The notes: generated by a model not told the origin, from the sequence alone. Shown: positions 11,503-20,435, counted from the stretch's first letter. The stretch: 64,000 nt of DNA from Pseudovibrio sp947494035 (GCA_947494035.1 CANLTN010000014.1:1-64000), one strand, 5' to 3'. Made by a program: numbers and translations.

Positions 11503-11518
11503 CTTACCTAACGGTAAG
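11503..11518. promoter_or_regulatory. Palindromic operator upstream of alkB
   Basis: CTTACC-TAAC-GGTAAG is a perfect 6-4-6 inverted repeat placed 22 bases before the alkB ATG. This size and the TTACC/GGTAA half-sites resemble operators of TetR-type repressors. No tetR gene is nearby, so the regulator would act in trans. The call is by pattern only. Confidence 0.55.
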
Positions 11519-11575
11519 TTACCAGCTTTCTAGTTCAAGTAAAGCACAGTTGTTTTAGGGGGAACCTACAGGTGC

Positions 11576-12418
11576 TCATGGAACTGGTTCTTCGTGCGGT
11601 TCTGGTTTGAGGATGCTTTCCAGAGGGAGGGGTTTGGCCCATGTTTTGTAGCGCTTTTCCAACTCGTCGTAGTTTTCTTCGCAGCCGGTTCTGAGGTCAG
11701 GGAAGTTCGGGCCGCGTTCCCATACCCCCCGTTCAGTGCCCTTGTGCATCCAGCCGTTTCCAGAGTGGAGAAAGAGTGTGGTGCTGAGATTGAGTGCCTT
11801 GAACAATTTGCGGGTGACCATGCCGTGCTTTTTGAGCAGAATATCAAGCTTGATGGCTTTGATTTTCCAAGGGGTCAGTTTGATCGGGGAGGGTTTGCCA
11901 GCTTCAACGATGGGGATGATCTCGGGTAGCTCCAGTCGTTCGGTCGGGTAAAACTCTTTAAAGTTGCCTGCTGGAGAGGCGCGGTCTGGATTGGGTAATT
12001 TGGGGCGATACCAATTGACAGTGCTCGGGCTCTTGGAGTTTTCGCTTTCAATCTCAATGATTTGCAGGGACAGGATATTGCAGACGGGCTGGAAATCCAG
12101 ATTGGAGCCTTTCGGGATGAGGATGGCGCGGCAGTCCGGCCCCGGCGTGTTGCACTGATAGGCATTTTCAGCGGCCTGTGAGATGACTTTGGCGTTTAGG
12201 CGGAGCTTTGCTTCAATGCCAATCTGAAAGCCGTCGGAGTGTCTTACCAGCAGAATATCCCAGTTGCCCCACTCAGGATATGTGATCCACTCAGCGGGCA
12301 GCTTGCTGATGAAGTGCGCACACATCTCGCTTTCTGATGCAAACGTCGCTTTCTTACGCTTCTTCTTGCGGCGAGAAGGGGACTTGGGCTTGGCTGGAAG
12401 CTCGTTTATATCACCCAT
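11576..12418 (-). CDS. Uncharacterised protein with a PD-(D/E)XK nuclease-like segment
   Basis: The 280-aa product begins with a very basic stretch (KSPSRRKKKRKK). Residues about 50-85 read WGNWDILLVRHSDG followed by FQIGIEAKLR. This matches the D...ExK arrangement of the restriction-endonuclease-like fold (Asp in strand 2, Glu-x-Lys in strand 3). The rest is not recognised; the C-terminal half is rich in charged and aromatic residues. It stands alone between alkB and the acyltransferase on the chromosomal side of the island. A DNA-related function is an inference from the motif. Confidence 0.7.
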   Translation of the reverse strand: MGDINELPAKPKSPSRRKKKRKKATFASESEMCAHFISKLPAEWITYPEWGNWDILLVRHSDGFQIGIEAKLRLNAKVISQAAENAYQCNTPGPDCRAILIPKGSNLDFQPVCNILSLQIIEIESENSKSPSTVNWYRPKLPNPDRASPAGNFKEFYPTERLELPEIIPIVEAGKPSPIKLTPWKIKAIKLDILLKKHGMVTRKLFKALNLSTTLFLHSGNGWMHKGTERGVWERGPNFPDLRTGCEENYDELEKRYKTWAKPLPLESILKPEPHEEPVP

Positions 12419-12650
12419 TTGATGCTTGCCCCTTGATGTGTTGGTTCACCTGAGCAGTCTAATGGTCAAAGATAGGCTGGAATACATCGGAGAAGCGGTA
12501 CTGCACAGGTTCTGGCAGATGTGGTCATCGTTTTGGCTTTCTTCAAATAGTGCCTAGGAATTATCGCCATACACAATCGAAAGGTTGTCTGTGCCAATGA
12601 ATGCCGGATGATTGCAGCATCTCTAACCTGCTGCACCTTGGAAGATTTTG

Positions 12651-14639
12651 ATGACGAGCACTGAGAGCCAGCGCCTAGTCTACCGGCCTGATATTGAAGG
12701 ATTACGGGGGCTGGCTGTTGCTTTTGTCGTTCTCTTTCACTTCAATTTGCCGGGTGTAAATGGCGGCTTTATCGGCGTAGATATCTTCTTTGTCCTCTCC
12801 GGCTTCCTTATGACACAGATCGTGCTTGGGGGGCAGTTTGACTGGTCTTTCCATGGGGTTGGAAAGTTTTATCGGAAGCGGTTCTGGCGCATTGCGCCAG
12901 CCTATTATGTGGTGCTTGCGGCCCTTGCACTGCTGTTTCTCAGCTACCCATCTGAGTTTCTTCTTTACGACTTCCCGATCTCCTTCCTCTACTCAGCGCT
13001 GTTTTCCTACAATATCTATGCACCGTCCTCCGGGTCGGGGTACTTTGACATTGCCGCGATTGAAAAGCCGGTTCTGCATTTGTGGTCGCTTGGGGTCGAG
13101 GTGCAGTTCTACCTGCTTTGGCCGTTGGTTTTGTACCTTGTTGCACAAAGACCAGTGCTCAATAAGGTATTGGTGATTGGCGCTCTGGCGCTGATATCAT
13201 TCATCAGCGCTGTGGTCCTTTCTGGTCCTGATCCAGATGTTGCTTATTTCTCGATCCTCACGCGTTTCTGGCAGTTTTGCGTGGGTGGGTTTGTCGCGAT
13301 TTTACTGCAGAAAAAGGACTTTACACCATCTGCGGCTAGTTCGAATCTGGTTTCGGCCCTTGGGATCGTCACGCTTGCTGTCTGCGCTTTTATTGCTCCG
13401 CAAGCGGGTTGGCCCGGTTTTGTAGCGCTCGTTCCGACATTAGCAACAGCCGTCCTGCTCTGGCAGGGTGTGGCGGGGAATATGGTAACAGCGTACTCGC
13501 TTCAGCTGGCTCCCTTAAGGGCACTGGGCCGGATCTCCTACAGTTTGTACCTTGTGCATTGGCCGGTTGTTGTTCTGATGCACATTATGGACCCGATGCA
13601 AGAAAGCTTGTTTGTGCGCATGCACATGGGTGTGGCGCTCTCGCTTTTGCTGGCGTGCCCGCTCTACTGGTTCGTTGAGAAGCCGTTCAGGGCTTGTGGG
13701 AGGCAGCCGGTCCCGGTTCATAAGAGGTGGTTCACAGCCATGACGGCGCTGACCGTGGTGTTTAGTCTTGTGGTGATCAACAATAGTCAGCTTCTTCGTG
13801 TGTTTATTCCCGCCAATGTTTTAGCGATGACGTTGCAGTTGCAGCAGGATCATTCTTTTGAGGACGAGCACTGCAGCCAGCTGGATGGTCCACAACATGC
13901 ATTCACCTGTGATGTCGGTTTTGAGAAGGCCGAGCCAACACTGTTTGTTTGGGGGGATTCTCATGCACGCGCGCTTGGTCTTGGGATGAGTGAAGTGTTT
14001 CATGCGGCAAAACTGAGAGCTGTTGTTTTTCAAGCGCCCTCGTGTGGTCCGTATTTTTACAGCTACAAAAACTCTGCAGGCAAGTGTGCTCATTTTAACC
14101 GGGAAACCTTAGGCCGTCAGCTTGCCAGATTTCCAGATGCAAAAACGGTTGTGATTGCTGCACGCTGGCACTCCTTGCTGAACCTGACGCCTAAGCGCGC
14201 GGGTGACGAGGCTAATGCATCCGGTTCGCTGTCCTCCAATCTTCCAGCTGAAGTTGTGAAATTGGAGGAGAGTCTTCAATTTCTTGGGGGGCTAGGAAAG
14301 AAAGTTATCATCGCTACACAGGTGCCCGAAGCTGCCAATCAGCAAAGACTAAAGCCTTGCCGCATTTTATACCTCTATCGGGACCGGGAAATCTTTGAGC
14401 CTGCTTGCAGGTTTAAAGCTATGGATGATCTGGAGCTGCAGTTCCAGTTAGACAAATTGCTCCAAATGGTTGCTGATAAATATGATTTTGTTGAGCTTGC
14501 CGATTTGAAGTCGGTGCTGTGTAAGGGCCGAGACTGTCAAATTGCAGATGCAGGTGGGTTCTACTACGTTGATAGTAACCACCTGAGTGTAACGGGGGCT
14601 TCAAAAGTTGTCCGAGAGCTTTTTGTCGCCAACCCGTGA
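12651..14639 (+). CDS. OafA/YrhL-type acyltransferase with C-terminal SGNH domain
   Basis: This is a two-part membrane enzyme that probably acetylates a cell-surface polysaccharide. The N-terminal acyltransferase-3 domain (about residues 10-350) starts with YRPDIEGLRGLAVAFVVLFH and contains GGFIGVDIFFVLSGFL, the RRFWRIAPAYY-like KRFWRIAPAYY motif and about ten membrane segments. The C-terminal periplasmic SGNH domain carries WGDSHAR (catalytic Ser near 440) and DSNHLSVTGA (Asp/His near 645). I start it at the ATG at 12651, preceded by GGAAG at 12640, rather than the TTG three bases earlier. The carbohydrate substrate is unknown. Confidence 0.92.
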   Translation: MTSTESQRLVYRPDIEGLRGLAVAFVVLFHFNLPGVNGGFIGVDIFFVLSGFLMTQIVLGGQFDWSFHGVGKFYRKRFWRIAPAYYVVLAALALLFLSYPSEFLLYDFPISFLYSALFSYNIYAPSSGSGYFDIAAIEKPVLHLWSLGVEVQFYLLWPLVLYLVAQRPVLNKVLVIGALALISFISAVVLSGPDPDVAYFSILTRFWQFCVGGFVAILLQKKDFTPSAASSNLVSALGIVTLAVCAFIAPQAGWPGFVALVPTLATAVLLWQGVAGNMVTAYSLQLAPLRALGRISYSLYLVHWPVVVLMHIMDPMQESLFVRMHMGVALSLLLACPLYWFVEKPFRACGRQPVPVHKRWFTAMTALTVVFSLVVINNSQLLRVFIPANVLAMTLQLQQDHSFEDEHCSQLDGPQHAFTCDVGFEKAEPTLFVWGDSHARALGLGMSEVFHAAKLRAVVFQAPSCGPYFYSYKNSAGKCAHFNRETLGRQLARFPDAKTVVIAARWHSLLNLTPKRAGDEANASGSLSSNLPAEVVKLEESLQFLGGLGKKVIIATQVPEAANQQRLKPCRILYLYRDREIFEPACRFKAMDDLELQFQLDKLLQMVADKYDFVELADLKSVLCKGRDCQIADAGGFYYVDSNHLSVTGASKVVRELFVANP

Positions 14640-14790
14640 AATCAGCATATTAAGTTGGTTTCAATCATATAATGTGAGTGGATTTATTGTAATCTTTAAG
14701 TTCAAGCAGTGATAATAAGTGTTGCTTAGGCTGGGTAAGTATAGGCCGACATAAAACATCGGATATATTGAACCGTGCCGGAGACTTGAG

Positions 14791-15279
14791 ATGAGATTCA
14801 CATTGGCAGTTGTTCTATTTTTGTTTATTGGCAATCAAGCGGAAGCAAAATGGCATTACCAAAAAGATAATAGTGCTTTCGGTGATGATCCAACTTCAAT
14901 AGCATTCACCTTGAAGACTCGATACGGCCTGAGTTTGAACTGTACAAAGTCGTGGTACTTCACACTAGTCTTTGTAACCCCAGACAAGTCACTAGACGAG
15001 TTTGGTGAGGAGCTTGTGGACGTTGTGCAACCTAAGCTTCTGATAAAGATTGATGACGGCCCAATACGTCGAGAACCAGCAGAAACACACTTAACCCCCA
15101 TGGGAGCTTCCTTCCTTATAAAGGCAGAAGAGGGGCTCGTTAAATCTGCAATGATGGCAAGGAGCGAAATTACAGTAGCTTTAGAGTTGCTAGGGGAAAT
15201 ATACCATGAAACAAGTTTCTCAGTGAAAGGGTCTTCAAAGCAGATTTCACGTATACAGCGAGATTGTAGCTCAGACTGA
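14791..15279 (+). CDS. Small secreted protein of unknown function
   Basis: The 162-aa product begins with a clear signal peptide (MRFTLAVVLFLFIGNQAEA, cleavage expected after AEA). The mature part, rich in beta-forming residues, has two Cys (near the middle and near the C-terminus) that could form a disulfide in the periplasm. I do not recognise a family. A GGAGAC sequence lies ahead of the ATG. It is the last gene before the tRNA-Cys that borders the island. Confidence 0.7.
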   Translation: MRFTLAVVLFLFIGNQAEAKWHYQKDNSAFGDDPTSIAFTLKTRYGLSLNCTKSWYFTLVFVTPDKSLDEFGEELVDVVQPKLLIKIDDGPIRREPAETHLTPMGASFLIKAEEGLVKSAMMARSEITVALELLGEIYHETSFSVKGSSKQISRIQRDCSSD

Positions 15280-15467
15280 ATACGAGGATGACGTTTCGAG
15301 GGCTAGCATTATTGCCAAGTCTAGCAGCGTTGGTGCGATAAAGCTGAGGGCATCCCCGTACTGCATCAGTTGTTGCTGATTAAAAAGAAAACCGGAAAAT
15401 GTTCGAACTCTCATCATCCCCTGAGGGAGGGAATGGCCAAACAAATCAATGGGGAGAAGAAAGGTAG

Positions 15468-15541
15468 TGGAGGCCTCTGCCGGAATCGAACCGGCGTACA
15501 CGGATTTGCAATCCGCTGCGTCACCACTCCGCCAAGAGGCC
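15468..15541 (-). tRNA. tRNA-Cys (GCA), integration site of the island
   Basis: On the minus strand the 74-base sequence runs from GGCCTCT at 15541 to the encoded TCCA at 15468-15471. The anticodon loop ATTGCAAAT gives GCA, and the T-arm CGGTTCGATTCCG and acceptor stem GGCCTCT/AGAGGCC are intact. Its 5' half (15501-15541) is repeated perfectly at 49322-49362. Confidence 0.96.
15501..15541. repeat. Left attachment site (attL) inside tRNA-Cys
   Basis: These 41 bases, from the anticodon stem to the 5' end of tRNA-Cys, occur again without a mismatch at 49322-49362. Similarity continues imperfectly for about 50 bases upstream of the tRNA (CTTTTCTGATATTT and TGATAGTCAAGC are shared). The integrase gene begins about 100 bases away, as expected for an att site. 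Confidence 0.9.
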
Positions 15542-15646
15542 AACATCATGGTGTGAAACGGCTTTTCTGATATTTAGGCCTGATAGTCAAGCCAGTTAGG
15601 CAACTTTCTTTGAAGTGTTAGGCAAAAACTGTTCATAAGCTGTTCT

Positions 15647-16714
15647 CTAGGAGAGGGTTCTATGTACGCGGGCCGCGAATTTTTCAACATTCTTGCCTCT
15701 GCTATAGTGCTTACCCATAGATGTTGATTTGTCGCCAATGGCTTGGGCAATGTCCTCATCTGAAAATCCACGGTCTTTTAGCTCGCTGGCATAGGTCACG
15801 CGTAAGCCGTGTAAAGTCAGATCGGACCCCGTGGGGCAGGCGTCTTTGAATATGGGCTTTGCTTTGAAATCTTGCCAGGCCTTGCGCATGGCGTTTTCTG
15901 ATGGGTAAGGTTTGCCAAGCGAGTTCTTGCAGATTGTTAGCGTTGATTTGCTTTCTGAATTCAGTACTTCCAATAAAGAGGGGAGGACATAAATGAAACA
16001 ATCTACCTTGTTCTTTTTCGCAGTGTAGGTGATGTGAAAGCCATCTGCCTGAGACCCGTGGAGGTTATTCCATCTGAGGATTGCAATGTCCTGTCCTCTT
16101 GCTCCTGTCCATCTTGCCAGTGCTAAAACAGGTTTTAGGTGATTGGGGGCGATTTGAAAAACTGACTCAAATTCGTGAGGCTCCCAACTCCTATTGGCTT
16201 CCTGTGAGTTTTTGTGTTTCCTAGGGATGCCTCTTACTGGGTTAACTTTCAATCCTGCATAACCGTATTCAATCCCCACTGAGAACGCAGCTGAAAGCAT
16301 AGCTAACACGTCATTTGAGAATTTGGGGTATTTGTCTTTGGAGGCCTTGTCGCGGGTGATGGCCATATCAGATGGGACAATTTTCACAAGAGGTGCTTTG
16401 AGAACGTTTTTGTCTCTTAGCCAGTTGATCGTTTTCTGATAGTCGGATTGAGTACGCGGTGCTAATCGGGTCCAGCGTTCCTTTGTTTGGTAAAACTCAA
16501 TTAGTCCGCCAAGTGTCCCAAAGCCTTTTTCTTTTGGTGCGTCTAAAAGCTCTGCATACTGCTTCAATATCTCTGGCGTTGAGAGCTGGATTTTAAGTGC
16601 CTCCTTGGAGCCCTCAAAGCCCTTTATTAGTGCTTTTCGGTTGTCTCTTATGTAGACATACCATTTATCTCGGCGTGAATAGATCGATAGTCCTTTAAGG
16701 CGCACTTTGGTCAT
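15647..16714 (-). CDS. int: Tyrosine site-specific recombinase (integrase)
   Basis: This enzyme would catalyse integration and excision at the tRNA-Cys att site. The about 355-aa protein has an N-terminal arm/core-binding region (GTLGGLIEFYQTKERW...RTQSDYQKTINWL) and a C-terminal catalytic domain with ALARWTGARGQDI (first Arg), LHGLRVTYASEL (HxxR) and GKHYSRG (catalytic Tyr). The frame could begin at a GTG at 16726. I prefer the ATG at 16714, which lies inside the 3' end of the upstream excisionase-like gene and would be translationally coupled. It faces attL, the common arrangement. Confidence 0.93.
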   Translation of the reverse strand: MTKVRLKGLSIYSRRDKWYVYIRDNRKALIKGFEGSKEALKIQLSTPEILKQYAELLDAPKEKGFGTLGGLIEFYQTKERWTRLAPRTQSDYQKTINWLRDKNVLKAPLVKIVPSDMAITRDKASKDKYPKFSNDVLAMLSAAFSVGIEYGYAGLKVNPVRGIPRKHKNSQEANRSWEPHEFESVFQIAPNHLKPVLALARWTGARGQDIAILRWNNLHGSQADGFHITYTAKKNKVDCFIYVLPSLLEVLNSESKSTLTICKNSLGKPYPSENAMRKAWQDFKAKPIFKDACPTGSDLTLHGLRVTYASELKDRGFSDEDIAQAIGDKSTSMGKHYSRGKNVEKFAARVHRTLS

Positions 16715-16940
16715 CCCACATACCACTACTCGAGCTTGAGGCGTTAGTAGTTGGATACTTTAATGAATGTGCCCATTGCTCAAGGTCTGAAACATAATAG
16801 CGTTCTTCCTTTTTGGTTTGCGGGATAACAGCGGGCATAAGTCGGTGGTCTGTAGACCTCAGGCGCTTAAAAAGGTGTACTGAAACCCCAAGCATTTCTG
16901 CAGCCTCTTTCTGATTTACTAAAATTGCTCGGTTTGCCAT
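16695..16940 (-). CDS. AlpA/Xis-like small HTH protein (probable excisionase)
   Basis: The 81-aa protein starts MANRAILVNQKEAAEMLGVSVHLFKRLR, a winged-HTH of the MerR/AlpA/excisionase type, followed by a basic wing region (PQTKKEERYYVSDLEQW). A GGGAGC ribosome site precedes the ATG. Its 3' end overlaps the integrase start by 20 bases, so the two form one operon. Such proteins direct integrases toward excision or act as activators of int. Confidence 0.85.
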   Translation of the reverse strand: MANRAILVNQKEAAEMLGVSVHLFKRLRSTDHRLMPAVIPQTKKEERYYVSDLEQWAHSLKYPTTNASSSSSGMWDDQSAP

Positions 16941-17090
16941 ACTGAGTTGCTCCCACTGAAATAGGGGTAGGTGTATTGTGCTGTGATGAAAGCCGTTAGC
17001 GTTCGTCAGCCTTGTTCCGACGTGATAGGGGTGAGGTGTTTGGTGGTGTAAGAGTCTCTCTGCGCCTTGCTAGCTCGCCATTTTTAAGCT

Positions 17091-17465
17091 CTAGTTGTTA
17101 ATCGTCGTATGGGGTCCGTCACAATCATTCCAGGCGTGCGCACATAGAGGTCCAGGATGTTTCATTGCATTTAGCGTTCTGCTGGTATCTAAGGATAGCT
17201 GTGCAATTTTATCCAAAAGACAGGTGGTAAAGGCTTCTCTCGTCAAAATGGATATGAGGCGGTTATCAATGATCAAACCCGCAGCTACTCTTTGAAGCTT
17301 ATTAAGCGTGGCCGAGTAAATGTCTGAGGGAACTGCTTGTAGGCAGCCTTCAGTTTCATGCTGTAGTTCTTGGTGTGTCCTGCGTTCGTGTGCGAGAATC
17401 TTGTCTTCGCTTAGGCAGTGATCGACTGTGTGTGAAGTTTTGAAAGTGTTGGTGTGATCAATCAT
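17091..17465 (-). CDS. Island-specific hypothetical protein
   Basis: The 124-aa product is not recognised. It is His-rich near the N-terminus and mostly helical by composition, with the central run ATLNKLQRVAAGLIIDNRLISILTREAFTTCLLDKIAQL. A GGGAGAG sequence six or so bases before the ATG supports the start. It lies upstream of, and in the same direction as, the excisionase and integrase genes. Confidence 0.6.
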   Translation of the reverse strand: MIDHTNTFKTSHTVDHCLSEDKILAHERRTHQELQHETEGCLQAVPSDIYSATLNKLQRVAAGLIIDNRLISILTREAFTTCLLDKIAQLSLDTSRTLNAMKHPGPLCAHAWNDCDGPHTTINN

Positions 17466-18002
17466 TTAAACTCTCCCTAGTGGGGGGAAATAGCTTTCGC
17501 GACAATTATCTGCGCGGCCTAAAATCAGTTGCGGGGTGGATGGTGTGTCTCCTGAAGACAAAATTTTAATCAACCTTCCCGTTGATTTGTGATGCGTAAG
17601 TAATGCTTAAAGCATCATATTAGTCAACAATGATGCGTAATAAAAACTTATATAGAATTTATTTACCTGTTAACAACTCTAGATTTAGAACATTCAAAGC
17701 ATTGAAATGACAATTTATTTTGAGTTTCGCATAAAGTAGCGTTGCGCAAGAAACACTGTTTGCGTTGAGATGTGTGCACGGCTGTTTTGGTTAAGGTCGT
17801 GAGTGCGGTTAGTAGTGTAGGCGTATCATCCGACTTGAGATGCGCGAAATAGATCTTAATATATAACGCATTGAATATAAATCTAATTTATGGGTAGATA
17901 AGAGCTCAGCAAAAATCAGTCCACCATCTTATATGGGTTGGAATTTTCCGGGCTGATGACGCGACGCGTGGAAGTGTAAGTAGAGCACAGATGTCCTAAC
18001 CG
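17466..18002. promoter_or_regulatory. A+T-rich control region with repeated TGATGCGTAA
   Basis: No gene is visible in these 537 bases. Two direct copies of TGATGCGTAA (17590-17599 and 17631-17640) flank an inverted AAGCATCAT (17610-17618), all within 50 bases. Such clustering suits binding sites for the excisionase-like or repressor protein, or a replication/transfer start. The rest is A+T-rich without clear structure. The function is inferred from position only. Confidence 0.4.
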
Positions 18003-18455
18003 TTATTCGGTTGGAGTTTCTTTCTTTCGCTTGAGCGCAACCTTGTAGATGGTTTCTGTCATTGTCATCAGATCTTCGATGCTACCGTAGCCACCAAGCA
18101 AACTTCTTTCTAACCGCAGTGCTTCATTAAGGGAGCGTTGGAACAACTCGCGGTCAAGCTTACTGGATGCGGGGCGGTCACTGTTTGACAAAAGTGAGTG
18201 AACCAACTCTGAAGTGTTTGAAATTCCAGAGCTTCCGGTTCCTTCCTGAGTTTGTCCGGTGCCATACAAAAGCCAGTCGGTGCTGATGCGGTAGGCGGTT
18301 GCATATTTTTGTGCTGCTTTGGGGCCGATGCCGCGATTACCGTTTTCATGGGAAATATAGGTGACTTTGTTGACGCCCAAGGCCTCTGCGGCGTCGGTTG
18401 CGTGCCTATGTCCGGCGGCTTTTCGGGCCTGTCTGAGTCGGTCTGCTGGTTTCAT
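18003..18455 (-). CDS. CI-like XRE-family repressor
   Basis: The 150-aa protein has an N-terminal HTH_XRE domain (MKPADRLRQARKAAG, then ATDAAEALGVNKVTYISHENGNRGI) and the follow-on motif YRISTDWLLYGTG seen in many phage repressors. The C-terminal part is helical, without a LexA-type peptidase motif. I start it at 18455, because the upstream extension overlaps the operator sequences. The palindrome immediately before this ATG leaves no ribosome site, so the message may be leaderless, like lambda cI from PRM. It probably keeps the island quiescent. Confidence 0.85.
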   Translation of the reverse strand: MKPADRLRQARKAAGHRHATDAAEALGVNKVTYISHENGNRGIGPKAAQKYATAYRISTDWLLYGTGQTQEGTGSSGISNTSELVHSLLSNSDRPASSKLDRELFQRSLNEALRLERSLLGGYGSIEDLMTMTETIYKVALKRKKETPTE

Positions 18456-18460
18456 TTGAA

Positions 18461-18552
18461 TTGTATAACACAACTTTTGATGCGATGGGACTTGACTTTT
18501 TGCCATTTGCATCATCTTTGTAATACAAATTGTGTTTTTTTGTTGTATTGTG
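18461..18552. promoter_or_regulatory. Repressor operator cluster
   Basis: Three related palindromes lie upstream of the repressor: TTGTATAACACAA (18461-18473), TTTGTAATACAAA (18517-18529, perfect) and TTGTATTGTG (18543-18552). Spacing of 14-56 bases and the shared TTGT/ACAA half-sites suggest an O1-O2-O3 set bound by the adjacent CI-like protein. It would control its own gene and a rightward promoter. Bases 18553-18844 contain no clear gene. Confidence 0.6.
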
Positions 18553-18844
18553 AGTTTTCACGAATGGCCATTGACCTGCGAACTTGAGTGGGTGCCAAAT
18601 TGTAAGGGCGTTCGGGTGCGTACAATCAACGGCTTTGTAGCTAGTGAACAACACTCTGGCGCTAACTGATTGTCTGAAGAGGGCGTACGGGCGGCTTTTG
18701 CAGGAACAGGAATTTTCAGGAGGTCCGGCGACCTCCACTCGCTCTGAGGTCTAACAGGGTGGGTTCGATGTCGCGCAGGGGAGAAAGCCTCGGCGCGGCG
18801 CCAATTACTAAAACTTGAGATTTAAGTGCTTTGGAGGTTTTAAG

Positions 18845-19732
18845 ATGCCTAAATCCGAAGGCGGTACCCGTTTGTCTATTATCCCGGCTGGTGTGTTTGA
18901 GGATCGCACCTTGAGGCCGCGTGATGTGCAGGTGCTTGGCTTGTTGTGTTGCTCCACCGATGGCAGCGGAACGTGTTTCCGCAGCCAGGTGAAAATGGCG
19001 CGCCAGCTTGGAGTTGCCCGGTACACAGTCCAAAAAGCGATCAGCAACCTTGTGGCAGCGGGTTGGTTGCGGATTAAGCGCGGTGTGCGTCCAGATGGCG
19101 GTGATTGTTCGCATACGTATAAGGTCATCAACAAGGACAGGGCCCCACAGGCAGATCCGGATCTGAAGGAGGGGGCTTCAGGTGGTGAACATGAGGAGAC
19201 TTGCGAGGAAGGAGGAGGGGGCCAAAAGAGGCAGGGGCTATCTCACAAATTTAGCACCTATAAGAACGAGTCCATAATAACAAAAGATGAAGAAGACCAA
19301 AGGGCTGCGAGTGGGCGTTTTGGTAGAGGGGCTGAATGCATCCAGCAGCCCGGAGAGAACGCGGGCGGGATCGGGCAACGCTTTATTCAGCCGCTGCGGG
19401 ATTTCTTGCGCAAGATTGGGCTGGACCCGAGTGCTGCGCGCTTACGGGGTGGATTGGAGCCTGCTTGGGGCTGGGCGGTGAATGGGTGTGATCTTGAGTT
19501 AGATGTAATGCCCACGGTGCAGAGGGTTCTTGAGGCTGCACCTGATCCTGTCAGAAGCTTGAACTATTTCACGCGGGCCGTGTTAGCTGCGAAGAGCAGC
19601 CGCTTAGAGCAAGGGCAGATAGATCCAAGGTTTATTACAGATGGGCATAAAGCGGCGCAAGCGCGGGCGCGCAAAGCTGCTGCAGAGGAGCAAGCAGTTA
19701 ATGACGCTATAGACCGCGTGTTTGGTCGGTGA
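18845..19732 (+). CDS. Phage-like helix-turn-helix protein
   Basis: The 295-aa product has a winged-HTH region in its first 100 residues (RDVQVLGLLCC..., then KMARQLGVARYTVQKAISNLVAAGWLRI), as in phage replication-initiation or DnaD/GntR-like proteins. A disordered, Gly/Glu-rich linker follows, then a C-terminal helical part. The ATG at 18845 is preceded by GGAGG at 18832-18836. It stands immediately before the next gene and downstream of the repressor operators, so it is probably an early gene of the element. Confidence 0.75.
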   Translation: MPKSEGGTRLSIIPAGVFEDRTLRPRDVQVLGLLCCSTDGSGTCFRSQVKMARQLGVARYTVQKAISNLVAAGWLRIKRGVRPDGGDCSHTYKVINKDRAPQADPDLKEGASGGEHEETCEEGGGGQKRQGLSHKFSTYKNESIITKDEEDQRAASGRFGRGAECIQQPGENAGGIGQRFIQPLRDFLRKIGLDPSAARLRGGLEPAWGWAVNGCDLELDVMPTVQRVLEAAPDPVRSLNYFTRAVLAAKSSRLEQGQIDPRFITDGHKAAQARARKAAAEEQAVNDAIDRVFGR

Positions 19733-19736
19733 GCCC

Positions 19737-20435
19737 ATGGGAGCACCCAGCGACATTGTGAAAACCTGCTTCATTGAGCCAATGCAAGGCACCTTCAGGA
19801 AAGTGCCCGGCTCCAGCCCCGACGCTTATTTTGCCAGCCTTTCTGAAAAGCTTGCGGGGGCCTCTGAGGAGGTTTTAGCGGCAGTGGCTGCAAGCCTGAT
19901 TGGGCGGGCGACGTCTTCAACATGGCCTTATGTGAGCGCTGTTGTGGCTGCATGCAAGGATGCTGAGCAGCGATTGAAGCGGGACCAGCAGAAGAAAGCG
20001 GGGAACGCAGGTGCTGCACAGCTTAAAGACCCTTGGCTGGAATCGGTGGCTGTCAAGGCGTTGGTTGATTACGATGCCAAGCTTGCAACCACTGCGGCGT
20101 TAGAGGGCTGGCATGCTGAATTGATTGATTTTGTGCGTCAGGATAAGCGCGTGCCGACCAAGGAGGAGGTGAAAGGGTTTGTGGTGTCCACACGGGCACG
20201 AGATGCACGCATAGCAAATCAGCACGCCGAGGCGCTAAGAGTCTTAAGCGAGGATCATGACAGTAAACTTAAAGTGTTACCGGCAAGGCATCCTGTGCAA
20301 ATTTTGGTCACTGCCATCGCAACTCGCAGGAGCCAGCTTGCCGTATTGATCGCAAAGGAAATTGAGGCACGTGAAGAGGCAGCACAGGAAGAGCACTCGG
20401 CCGAGGGCGTGGGGGTATGGGGTGCTCTGGGCTGA
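19737..20435 (+). CDS. Hypothetical early-region protein
   Basis: The 232-aa, largely helical, Ala- and Glu-rich product is not recognised. It contains FRKVPGSSPDAYFASLSEKLAGASEEVLAAVAASLI near the N-terminus, a region like those in phage loader or accessory replication proteins, though this is only an impression. The ATG lies four bases after the stop of the upstream HTH gene; a GTG at 19722 is an alternative start. The two are co-transcribed. Confidence 0.65.
   Translation: MGAPSDIVKTCFIEPMQGTFRKVPGSSPDAYFASLSEKLAGASEEVLAAVAASLIGRATSSTWPYVSAVVAACKDAEQRLKRDQQKKAGNAGAAQLKDPWLESVAVKALVDYDAKLATTAALEGWHAELIDFVRQDKRVPTKEEVKGFVVSTRARDARIANQHAEALRVLSEDHDSKLKVLPARHPVQILVTAIATRRSQLAVLIAKEIEAREEAAQEEHSAEGVGVWGALG

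Noticed and set aside
18252..18587. A 111-codon plus-strand frame over the repressor, as a possible Cro-like gene
   Set aside because: It lies antisense to the HTH domain, lacks an HTH of its own and crosses the operator cluster.
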